Source: Puffinus mauretanicus
Taxonomy: Eukaryota; Chordata; Aves; Procellariiformes; Procellariidae
DNA length: 64,000 nt
NCBI GenBank assembly: GCA_023333565.1
Contig: JAJKFH010003599.1
Coordinates: 992,001-1,056,000, forward strand
Reading direction: 5' to 3'
The position numbers and the translations under genes are program-made. Of the stretch, positions 34,659-45,229 are shown piece after piece (position 1 is the first letter of the stretch; each line of letters starts with the position of its first letter). The notes under the pieces are model-generated. The model saw only the letters and a list, made by a program, of their open reading frames with translations. It made no database searches and had not been told where the DNA came from.

Positions 34659-36056
34659 GAGGGGTAGGAAGACCTAAGGATAAGGGGAACGTGCTTGAAA
34701 TTTCCTGAGAAACTTAGCTCCTTCAGGAGCACGGCACTGGAAAGGGAGAGGGCCTCTGTGGGGAGAAACATACTTGTCCTTCCTAAAGGAAAAGAGCTTT
34801 TTCCATGATCCAGAGAAACGCATAATAAATACTGTTGAAATATTCTGAGCTCTGGACTCAACAATATCCACATGCCAAGGCTGATCTACAGGTTGCTGAT
34901 GTTAATATATACAGTGACTCCCCCTGATTGGATGACCTGTCTCTTAATTTGATGGAGCAGACCAGCCTCGTTGTACTGAAACAGATATGCATAGCAGACA
35001 GGTGAGAACAGCTGAAATTTCAATATTGTGTTTAGTGGATCTAAATGTAGGTTTCTGTGAGAGTTTCCAGGGAATTTCAAGCAATTTAATTGATGGCACT
35101 TTATTAAAATTATTAGCCAACATTTTCTGCTTATCAAAACTGCCAGGTAAAAATGTTTGAGGTGCTATCTCAATTTTCGAATCAATCCAGAAGGATGAAG
35201 ATCTTTGTGGCACTGTTACAAAATACTGGAAAAGTCAAATGCAGTGACTTCTTCTTGTGAAAAGTCCTGCAATTATAAAGCGGGATTATTTTTCGCTGGA
35301 AAGCATCAATTGCCTCTGAATAAATAGAAGATACCCCCCTGCGCACTTTCTCCATATCATTTGGTAGCGTACCTACCTTTGTCATATCCTCTTTTGTTCA
35401 GCCAAACTAAAAATCTCTACAAGTTTCAAACTATTGGGACGTTATTTATGTAAGTATAGTAACAAAGACCTTTGCAGAAATGTCTGGGACGCTTTGGAGC
35501 AAAGGCCTCTCAGCTCCTGAAAGTGTCCTCCGACTTCTCTGAACCGCTCGAAATTCTGGCAAGTCTGTCCGAGGCCAAATGACTGTAGAAACGTCTAATA
35601 AATAAACAAATGCCCCTGCATTTTGTTAGATTTGGGATGGCAGGAATACACCCTTGGCTTTTGAGAAGTCTGTCAGACCACGCTCGGCTGTGCAAAGGAA
35701 ACTGAGCAAGTAGTGCGTCTATCATACGCAGTTTCTTTTGATTCCTCGTGCTTGAATAAATGAATTATTACTTTTCTTCAGAAGGAGGAACAAAAAACTG
35801 GGTAAGAGGCAAGTGGAGGTGGTTCCTTAATAATCAAGCCCTCCTTTTGTCCTTTTCAGCGGGGTTTTATTTGCAAATGCCTGTTCTGCACAAGCTTTAA
35901 AAGGCCTCGGCTTCTAACAATGCCGTGTCCTCATTGAGGCTGACCTGGAGCGGACCTCTATTTACCAAATATAAAGATGCTAATTATTTCGTGCATAGGC
36001 CTTAACGTGATTACAGTGAGCATGGGCACTGGCTGTTGTTATAGCAATCTGAATTA

Positions 36057-36080
36057 AATTATGCTTGTGCCAGCATAATT
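36057..36080. repeat. Perfect inverted repeat, 9-bp arms
   Basis: aattatgct (36057-36065) and agcataatt (36072-36080) are exact reverse complements around a 6-nt loop. The arms contain ATTA/TAAT homeodomain cores. Confidence 0.9.
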
Positions 36081-36238
36081 AGGATCCCCCCCATGAGTTT
36101 ATCGGGCTAGTATTTTAACGTGGCATCGCAGCAGCTTGGTAAAAACGATGACAATTTCACTTTTGTGCCGGCTAAAGTATGCAGGCTGAAAGACCGAAAA
36201 AAAAATTAAATTTCTTGAGCAAACCCCGAGGAGGGATG

Positions 36239-36262
36239 TCTGGGCTTTATGCAAAGCCCAGA
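36239..36262. repeat. Perfect inverted repeat, 10-bp arms
   Basis: tctgggcttt (36239-36248) and aaagcccaga (36253-36262) pair exactly around the loop atgc. The centre reads ATGCAAAG, an octamer-like POU site. Confidence 0.9.
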
Positions 36263-36282
36263 GACGGCTTTCCTGCCCCTCG

Positions 36283-36302
36283 GAGCATTTCAATAAATGC
36301 TC
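36283..36302. repeat. Perfect inverted repeat, 8-bp arms
   Basis: gagcattt (36283-36290) and aaatgctc (36295-36302) pair exactly around caat. An AATAAA hexamer (36292-36297) overlaps loop and arm, so an RNA from the + strand would have its poly(A) signal inside a hairpin. Confidence 0.9.
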
Positions 36303-36429
36303 ATAAAAAAAAATAGGAACTGGAGTTATAAAAACTAAACTTAGGCCATGCCTTCCTTGTTAAATGAACGTCTTCGCGCAGTGGAAACAATAGTAGTATT
36401 CAAGCCCTGCAACACAAATGAGGTGATGA

Positions 36430-37135
36430 AGTTATTAGGCCGGGGCCACGCGTGCACGGTGGGGGGCACGGGTTGCCCAGGGTCCAGTGGCACCCCGAGC
36501 CCCAGGGGTCCCAGCTGAGGCGGGCAGCAGGCAGCGGGTGGCAGGGCCTTTCGGAAAGCCAGGACAGAAGACAAATGCGGGGGGGGGGCACCGACTGGTG
36601 CCTTAGGCCAGCCCTGGTCCCTGCCACGGCCGGAGGGCCTCAGGCCCTTCGCAGGAGGCAGGGCGTCCATCAAACCTCAGCAAGCCTCCGAGTCGCCCGC
36701 CGGCACCCCCTCAGCAGCCCCTGCAGCGAGACGCTGCCTATGGGTCTCGTTAGCTGCTGTCACCATCATGGTGGCCACGCGACTGTCCCTCTGCCTCCAT
36801 CCTGGGAAGCCACGCTGCGCTGGCTGCAGCTTTATTACGCAGCTTTGGGAACAGCTGAAGGTGAAAGAGCCTCTTCTGCCTCCTTCCCGCTGTTCTGGAG
36901 GACGCCTTGTCGGAAGCTTCCCAAGGGCCAGCGTTGGTGTTTCCAGCGGAGGAGCCGCGTCTGCACGCTGCTCGTGGCTGGCTCCGCTCCCAGTCAGCTG
37001 TCCCCAAGGACGAGAGCAAGGAGGGCATCCCTGGAGCATCCCTGCCGTGGAGCGGGCCCGCACGAGTCCTGCACCCAGGAGAGCGGGGAGACGCAGCCCC
37101 AGCGCACCCCCGGAGGAGTGACAGCAGGGGAGGGA
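36430..37135. other. GC-rich block without a recognised gene
   Basis: Base composition rises sharply just right of the CNE-like stretch. Long open frames occur on both strands (for example 36452-37150 on + and 36677-37189 on -). This happens when stop codons are scarce in GC-rich DNA. Their translations are rich in Arg, Gly, Pro, Ala and Ser with no domain I know. The block could be a CpG-island-type regulatory region, but CpG is less dense than at 50.2 kb. Confidence 0.4.
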
Positions 37136-37139
37136 CGCA

Positions 37140-40100
37140 CAGAGCTGTAATAAAAGACATGCGCCTGTCCAAATTGTAAACATTGTCAATGCGGTCAGGA
37201 GGGAAAAGGTGTTAGTTTCTCACAGGAACTCCAGCATGAGTAACTCTTGACATGCAGTTCGGCTTCTAAAAAAGATGTTAGTCCGTCAGAGGTGTGAGTC
37301 TCATGGTGGCAGCAGCGATGCAAGTGATGGGTTTAAAGCCTGTGTGGTCTATACTACAGGGATCTCACCGCAGCAGAAAATCACTGCATCAGATGCTTGG
37401 TAGGATGCTTAGCTTCCAGAAACACAGAAAAAATGAGCTGAAACCTAGGCGAAGGCATTGCAGCCACTGGGATGACACACACATTTTGAATTATGCAGGT
37501 GCTTAAGGAATTTGTGAAACCAGGGATTGTAGTTTGCTTTCATTTCCAGCACTTTGCATAATTTGATTTTCTGTATATATGGTGAAGTCAGAAACAAGCA
37601 ATAAGGTCAAGTCTGCTATACAGACAAGAATCACACATCTACCACATACTTTCCAGGAACTCACTAGGAAAGTTTCTGAATATATGACCTTGTTAGCCAG
37701 GGTTTATGTTCTCTGGGATCATGGTGAGCCACGAATGTGAAAGAGGCCGGGAGGGAACCAGTTCACAGGGGAATTCCCACGCAGCAGAGCTCTCCGATCT
37801 AAACGGTCCAAGTCACTGTCTTCAAAACTGTGAAAGACTGCGATAACAGCAGAGCAGCAAATACAGCTTCCCTGGTTCTCACTAGATTTCACTCCCCTCA
37901 TAAACAGTAAATGAAAAAGGAAACATTACCTTAAAGGCTGGTACTTTCAAGCATATATTTACATAATACAGTTGCCATATAATCTCCAGCATTAATTGCC
38001 CTAAGAATCAAATACTGTGGGAGGAAAGCTTTGTGATCAATATGTAATATTTGCAGTTAGGCTGATGGCTCGTGGTAGATTTTGCTCCCACACTTGAGCA
38101 GTGGTGGGACAACGCCAGTGGGGTAATGCTCAAGGGCCAGATTCAAATCCTGTATGGCTCCAGTGTTTGTTGAAAACAAGAGTTGGGGAAGACTTTTTCT
38201 TGCAAATGGGATCACCACCCCATGCATTCTGCTGTCAGTAAACATCCTCCTCTATCCTGCTCTATCCGTTTCTCCAAGGTGATCGGTCCCTGTCTTGCTA
38301 CAGGGCACACCCATCGCTGTCAGACCTGCTCACGGGAGGCTGCCCCATCACGTGGGAAGCCCACACACCCTAGCAGAGCCTCAGCAGCACCAACAAAAAT
38401 TATTTTACCCTTCCAGGGATGAAGACACCAACTCTGATGTCTCCCACCACCCTGTGTGAGTGGCGTTATTCTCCTAGCAGCCCAAGGAAAACTCCTCCTT
38501 GGCCCAAAGAGGCCCAACACCCAGACTCTCAGGGCTTTGCCTTCTCTGGATGATGGGTCCTCTCCAGCTTCAGGCGACACCAGCTTTTGGCCCCTGGCTC
38601 CCTGAAGGAGCCAGTCCGGAGGTGGTGCCCAGCCTCCTGCCCAGGAGTGGGGAGGAAGAAGGGTGATGGAGGTGGAGAGATGCACATTGTGGGGCTGGTT
38701 TGACACTGGCAGCAAGGCCACAGCTGCCCCTTTTTAAGGCAACAACCTCAGCTTGTGGCCAAAGCCAGCCCTGTACTCCAACAGTAGGACCCAGCCATGA
38801 AAGCTGATGAAGCATCTTAATGATCACAGCAACTGGAGGGGAAAGAGCAATTATTCACGCAAATAAATTTTGGTAGATTTTTTTTTCCATGTGACACCCG
38901 AAACAGGAGCATCTTCCTTCCCTCCCTCACAGCAGCAGTATTTCTCCAGTACAGATGCACTCAAGGCGATGCAGTTGGATCGCGGATTCATCTGCAATGG
39001 GTGTCTCAGCACAGCAACGCAGGGGGGATCTTCTTGCTGTCAGCAGTCGCGGTGACTGCATTTTATCTAGATTCAGTCTATGGATCTTAATATAGATCTT
39101 TGTTACGTGAGATTGAGTACTGTTCCTGTGAAAGCACTGCCTTTTGGAACAACATTTCAGTGAGTTTATTATAAAAGCACTCATCAAATTGGGGGGGGGC
39201 AGGGTGGGGACAAGCTATTTTAGGAATTGAAAATGAACTCATGATACTTAGCATAGAGCAGTCTTATAGGCACCTGAGGACTTTAAAAAAAAAGAAAAGA
39301 AATAAAAGTGAGGAATCAGGCTTCGATAAAAACAAATACAAATCTTTATATGATGTGTGTCAGTTCCCTGCAGCCCATAAAGATAACTCAGCATAAACTC
39401 GACCATATGAACTTATGAAACAGATACAAGAATAAGCTAAGCTGATGTTATAGAGCATGGACTAAATGCAATTGTATAGTTTACCAAAGTAACACGACAC
39501 AGAGGATGTTGAGTCTGGCTTCATTTTTACATTGGCAGGGCGCTTCTTTTGAAGCAAAAGAATAAAACCAGTTCATTATTTCTGCAAAGGTCTCCTGATA
39601 ATAGTGCAGTCTAAATGCCATTAATGTTAGTAGCGCTGGATGTTTTACACCGACTTGACTTCTGCTGTTCCTTCCTGAATTTGAGAAGAATTATTTACCT
39701 GTAATTCTTGTGCTGTCGGCGTACGCAGAGGCTGAGGGGAGGCAGCGGGCTGGAGACCAGAAATGGGAGCTTTCCTCAGCTATTAATTTCTCTCCCCACT
39801 AGATGGCCCATATCTCTACCCGTGAGCCCGGGAGAGGAAGATTTCTTCCCCGCACGTATTTCTGTTCTACAGAGCGATCCCACGCCGGCAGGCCGGCTCT
39901 GCAGGCTCACAGCCTGGTGTGGGGAAACCCGCTCCCTGCTGCCCTACCCTGGCATCGCTGAGGGCTCTGTTTTGGAAATCCCATCCTCTGTATCTAGGTA
40001 GAGAGACACAGCTTCCGAGCCCTGCGATACGTGCCATTTCACATACAACTGTCCACCAGAGAACCAGTGCCAATTCTGATCGTGTTTTTCCAGAAAACTG

Positions 40101-40925
40101 TATTCGGAAACTCGTATCCTGAATTTAAAGGCGACTCCCCTGTTTTTACAGCACACGGATATTTCACCCACACGTTGCTATTCCTCTTGCCGCTGCACAG
40201 AGATATTTACGCAGCGTTAAGCAGATCTGACGCTGCCCAACAGAAAGCAGGGTGCATCCTCTTTTGTATCTACGTGCACACACTCCTAGGTACCTAACTC
40301 CCTCCCCGCATTGAAGAGGAAAAAACTACCCCCCCAAAAAAAAATAATCTCTAGCTACATTAATCTGTGAAGATAAAAATAAGATCTGTAAATTCGTCTT
40401 TGTGCCCCAATCAGAACAGGAAAAAAGCAGCCCGTTGTAAACATATTTTCTTACAGTTAGAGAGCAGGAAGGAATGTCATATTTCAGACAAAAAAAAAAA
40501 TCTGTTCAGGAATGAGGACCTCTGATGTAAAAATAGGAGCAAACCAGCACGGCAGCAAAATCAATGGGTTTTTTAGCTTGAGGAACTTGGATCCAGGTAA
40601 ATTAGAAAACCTTACATTCCCACTCCAAAACCAGAGACTTCGTGCTAAGAAAGAAATCAGACACACAGTGAGGAAAAATCTCTTCTGTTACAGCTTTTAT
40701 GACATGACCATCTCCTTGCATTACATCTGCACCGCTCTCAACTATACATCAAAATCAGGTAGCCTGAGGAATCCATGTCCTTATGGTGGAGGCATAAAAT
40801 ATGCATACACATTATTAAAGTTGCATTAGTTTTGTTCAATCTGCAATACAAGACCTTGGAGGCATTGTTGCCTTGAAGAGCAAACACCAGTTTTGGTAGT
40901 TAAGGAGGATAAATGCTAATTCCTT
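37140..40925. other. Gene-free stretch, no recognised gene
   Basis: Ordinary mixed-composition DNA. A G-run lies at about 39191-39199 and an A-rich patch near 39282-39300. Frames at 38320-38721 (-) and 39708-40001 (+) carry no recognisable domain. I see no exon, repeat family or regulatory grouping I can defend. Confidence 0.55.
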
Positions 40926-41070
40926 GTCTGGTATTCACCTAGCTTGAAACTTCAGCTATGTCACTTATGCTGCAGTTTCCTTACTTGTGAAGTACAGAGG
41001 AAATAGTGGTGTGTTTGCCTTGCAGGGGTATCTTGAACTGTTAATGGCTGAACTCTGCTTTGAATGCACA
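40925..41070 (+). mobile_element. MIR-like SINE remnant
   Basis: The run 'gcagtttccttacttgtgaa' (near 40971) followed by 'gccttgcaggggtatcttga' (near 41018) matches the middle of the MIR consensus ('cagtttcctcatctgtaaaa ... cctcacagggttgttgtgagg'). The order and spacing are right. It is ancient and heavily mutated, with approximate ends. Confidence 0.55.
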
Positions 41071-41074
41071 GGCT

Positions 41075-44000
41075 GCTGCTGCTTAATGGCTCTGTATTTT
41101 TAAAACCCACTTCTTTTTCAAGAAGTAAGAGGTCTTTCTAGTGATTCATCTGGTTTTCCCTTGGTCACCCTTGTGACAGGCTGTGAAGCTGTTCCCGGAG
41201 GAGAGAAGGAAGGGATATCGAATGGCAGAGCACGGGCACAGGGCATGCTGCCTTTCAGAGGGACGCCGCAGCTGCCCATGTAGAAAAGCCCAGTGATGCA
41301 TCGAGCCCGGCACGCATCACCCGCAGTGGCCCTGGCAGTGTGCTCTGGAGAAAACAGTAGACATTCCCCCATAATTCAACCCGCCAGGTGGTCAGTATTA
41401 TAGTACAGGGACAAGCTATGCATTCCTGACCTCCTCGGTCACTCATGCCGAGAAAGAGGATTAATGACCCCTGTAAGGACCAGAATAGAAATGGTACTAG
41501 CAAATATCAATCTTCCTCCTTTCTGTACTATCCAGACCTGTACCTTAGCACAGATCAAGCCTGCTTCTGAAAATTCCTAGAGGTCCTAGCTAAAAGCACC
41601 AAAATCCTCATGCCAGGCTGCACTGCCAATGTAACATGCTCCTATCTCCCCCCAGCGCCCTGGAAGTCTCTGCTTGTCCGTCTTCTTGGGGTGGTTAATA
41701 TGCCAACACCTTGCCTGCCTCACACATCCTGATAGACCCAGCATTACTGTACTTCATGACCCTCAAGGAAGAAGTACGACCATCTCCAGCCACCACACAA
41801 ACATAGCAGTTTACCCCAGCCATTGCTATACAGTCTCTGTCTCTCAAGCTACTGAAGACATGAGCGTCTCCGGTCCATCCAAGACAGGCAACCAGAGGCT
41901 GATGTGTCCAGGCACGGCTATTCTGTGGAAAGGCTTGAGGCCCTTGGCCTTAGGAATAAAGGGTTGTGCTAATTTGATAGGCAACAAAATACAGTGTGTA
42001 ACATGTGAGCAGTCTGCTGTTGACCAGAGCACGGGGAGCCTGAACAAAAGGTAACTGAGTTTTTGTACAACCTCGGTGGAGCTGGTGTAGGACTGCAGTC
42101 TCTCCCTCTCTAACATATGTGGCAGAAATCTCTTTTCTTCTTCAGTAATTAGAAGTGAGGCCTCAGAACAAAAAGCAATCAGTATAATACAGCTGCAGTT
42201 CTGATGTCAGAGGTGCATAACCCACAGCATGGAGAAAGAAAGGAAGAGCACATTGCATATGAATAATAGCAGGTGTCCATGAAGTCATATGACCAGTCAG
42301 TTGGTGGATTAACAATTTTAGCAGCTTTTTTTTTTTCCCCCTTGGGAGAGAGACCCTCTGTAACGGAGTTCTTAGTATCAAATAATGCATTGAACTATAA
42401 GTGTAATACTGATGTGTCCCACACAGCAAGCAATCCTTTGAGCCACCAGAGTTTGGTGAACTGGAGAAATGCAGTCTAAGATAATACAGATGTGTGCATC
42501 AGGGTGAATGACCGACACAACAGATTTCCACATTCCCATGATGCTAGGCTGTTGAAATTTGGTATAGTCGTACATTAGGAATGGAGCTGCATACAAGCAC
42601 TTGGAGGAGAAGCAAATTTCATTTTTGATCTTTCTTTCTGAGATCACCAGAAGGATTAGCTTTTTTGTTAAGTCTGGTCTCAAACACTGAAGTTCCCTTT
42701 AAGCTGAGAGTTTGAAATTCATTCTGGTCCTCCAACTTCAAAGTTTAGTATTTCTGTCACAAAAAGGTCACCACTCTAACATTTTATCATTCTATTTAAT
42801 TTTCCATCTGTGGGACATGTAGGACATGAAACTTCTAATTTGGAGAAATTCAGGTCATTTGAGGTCACTAGTTCAGTTTTTTGAGCTTTCGGCAAGACAC
42901 CTCTCAAAGGGAAGCAAGCACATTGTAGACATTGATGCTGATTGTCACTGTGAGCTAACAGGTCAGCTGCAATCAATTAATAAAGCCTGGAGGTCCGTAC
43001 GAAGAGGATCCTCATTTTGGATGAATCTGAGCACACATATGCAGGAGCTTCCATAGTAAATAACAGTTTGAGAGTTATGTTACTGTTTCATATTATGTTC
43101 CTCCTTAACAACACTAATTCAGTGACGGGTTAGGATCCAGAACCTGAAAATTATTTAGCTATCAAATGAAAAGTAAAATCATTCATTGGAAGAAAAGTGT
43201 CTTAAAGCACCATGAAAGGTGCTTTAGGTGTCACTTTTCCATAGAAATTTCAACCTGCTGAGTATCACATTATTGACAACTCTTTCTCTCTGAAAAGCAC
43301 ACCATGATCTTTCCCAAACCTTCTTCTAAGAAGAGTTTCCACGTTCAGAAGCAAGAATCCCATGGAGTTTGTGAGGGATTTTGCTATAGCTAATAACTTT
43401 CCAGGACAGGTGCTCAGAGCCTATGGCGGGCAGTTTTGAGTCTGCACTTAGGCATAAGTACTTAAGTCTCTACTGTAGTTAAGTCTTATCCTAAGTAAAC
43501 CTGTGATATGCCAATCAGAAGACAAGTCAGAGCTGATGAAACGTCTCTGCAACACTGAGGAACAGCGCAGTGATTGTGAAGGCAGTTTAGGTCAATGATT
43601 ATGAAATTCTGCACCCAAAAGGACATACAGATAATCTAGATAAATCTTTAAAGCCCTCACAGGATTAAATTTAAAATGATCTAATATCAGGCTAATGCTT
43701 TCCTCTCAAAGAGAACACACTGCTTCTGAGCAGGAGCTGTAGGCAAGCCTCAAATCATCTCTTTCCAGTCAGTCACAACAGAGTGGGTCACTAATCAAAG
43801 CTTTTCTTCCCCTTCCTCGTGTCCACCTAACAAAAGGCTATTTCTAGGACAGAGAAATTGAAAGACCAGAGGAATGTAAGTGTCCAACATCTCCCATGTT
43901 CTGGAAGTTCTCGGGCAGAATAAAAAAGTCACAGACCTGTCTAAACCCCTCTAAGAAACTGATACTTGATTCAAAAGCCTGAGACACTTTGAAATGTAAC

Positions 44001-45000
44001 TCAGGTGAACTATCCTCAGCACACCTTGACAGAAAGTTGTCGCTTCTCTCTTACCTACCACATTAATTCTGAGCAGGAGCTGGACTGGCATAAGTTGGAA
44101 AGGCAACAGTTGTTGAAGAAAAAGCTGGGAGGCCGAACATCCTCTTCATCAGAAACTATGAAGTACTATTCTAATCCTAGTGGACATTCTCTGTAGGCTT
44201 CCTAAAATATTCCCCTCCAAAAGATCAAAATATTATGCATTTGCTCTTGCAGCAGCTACTCCACGAAGGGTGACATAATGCCTGGCTTTCCTCTAAATTC
44301 TCTCTATGTGTCTGTCCTTTGACTGGGAGCTTCTCTGATCAGCGAGTGCTTGGCACATTTCTAACGTGTACTTGTGATTAATTAATTTTAATCAAAGAGA
44401 CACCTGTAGGTACAGACAGATTGCTCGCCTCCTTGGAGAAAACATTGCCTTTCTCATGTCCAATATCTGCAAATGAAACAAGAGCCCTTTGTCATCAATC
44501 TGTTGGAAAATTCACATTCACAGGAGCTAAACGATGGGAAAGGCAGCAACGTGTCCCCACCCAAGAGCTCCCATCCCCTTCTCTCTTTCCAACCATGAGT
44601 AGACATCAGGCCATTCAGATGTGGAGATGACATCCGTCTCTGACCTATTGGACATGAATCCTGGTGAGTTCCATGCTGTCTGTGGGCAGCACAAACCTAG
44701 CGCTCCCCAGGAATATCCAAGAGCCCTACGACAGCAATTTCTGCCTCCTGAGCAACCCTCTGCGATCAAAACACTCCCTTCCCTAAAAACCTCTCAACAT
44801 AAAAAGCAAAAGCCAAACTCCAGAAGAAAGGAACAAAAGGAAGGAGGCTGAGGGGATGAGTCTAGAGGAGACTCTTCCACACACACATTTCCACACCTAC
44901 ATTTGCACAGCCTGCATCACTGGAGGAACTTACTCTGGGAATGAAACTCACCAGATACTGCTTCTCTTGGAAGGTTTTTGGCTCAAAGGTACAATCTGAC
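41075..45000. other. Gene-free stretch, no recognised gene
   Basis: No coding exon is recognised. An imperfect two-stem inverted repeat is at 43192-43239. The rest is unremarkable unique sequence with scattered short frames. Confidence 0.55.
43192..43239. repeat. 48-nt imperfect hairpin with two stems
   Basis: The outer arms gaaaagtg (43192-43199) and cacttttc (43232-43239) and the inner arms taaagcacc (43203-43211) and ggtgcttta (43218-43226) are each exact reverse complements. They are separated by a small asymmetric internal loop (3 nt against 5 nt) and closed by a 6-nt loop. It is shorter than a usual pre-miRNA hairpin. Confidence 0.85.
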
Positions 45001-45003
45001 CAA

Positions 45004-45225
45004 ATCACAGAATCACGAAATTACAGAACAGCCCAGGTTAGACGGGATCTCGAAAGATCATCTGGTTCAACCTTTCGAGGGAAAGGGAGCCTAGATAATA
45101 TTATCTCGCACCCTGTACTATCGCATCTTGAAAACTTCCAGCGATGGGGACCCTACCACAGTCCTGAAGAGGTTGTTCCTCTTATATGCTTATGTTCCTC
45201 AGAAGCCACCTGGTTCTGAGGCAAA
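45004..45225 (-). mobile_element. CR1 LINE, 3' terminal fragment
   Basis: Read on +, the segment is a reverse-complemented CR1 end. It starts with the tail 'atcacagaatcacgaaatta', then 'gggatctcgaaagatcatct', 'cgcaccctgtactatcgcat', 'cttccagcgatgggga' and 'ctaccacagtcctgaagagg'. The matching consensus themes are 'aaagatcatctggttc', 'cttccagggatgggga' and 'tccaccacctccctgggga'. It is older than the CR1 at 14.3 kb, judging by divergence and by a decayed tail. The 92-codon + frame across it is not a gene. Confidence 0.85.
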
Positions 45226-45229
45226 TCAA

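Larger units (their letters stand above)
34880..36310. promoter_or_regulatory. Candidate conserved non-coding element cluster
   Basis: The stretch is unique and free of repeats, and it is rich in TAAT/ATTA-type homeodomain cores (for example 'gcaatttaattgatgg' near 35080 and 'cataattag' at 36074-36082). It has a palindromic POU-type site ATTTGCAAAT (35869-35878) and another octamer-like ATGCAAAG (36249-36256). Three perfect inverted repeats lie in 36057-36302. No frame longer than a few dozen codons crosses it. In vertebrate gene deserts this texture is typical of developmental enhancers conserved across tetrapods, but conservation cannot be seen from one sequence. The right edge abuts a GC-rich block at 36430. 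Confidence 0.35.

Noticed and set aside
36452..37150. 232-codon + frame (and overlapping - frames of 140 and 170 codons)
   Set aside because: All lie in one GC-rich block where stops are rare, several overlap on both strands, the translations show no domain, and no splice or start context favours one of them.
44941..45219. 92-codon + frame
   Set aside because: It is almost wholly inside a reverse-oriented CR1 3' untranslated end.
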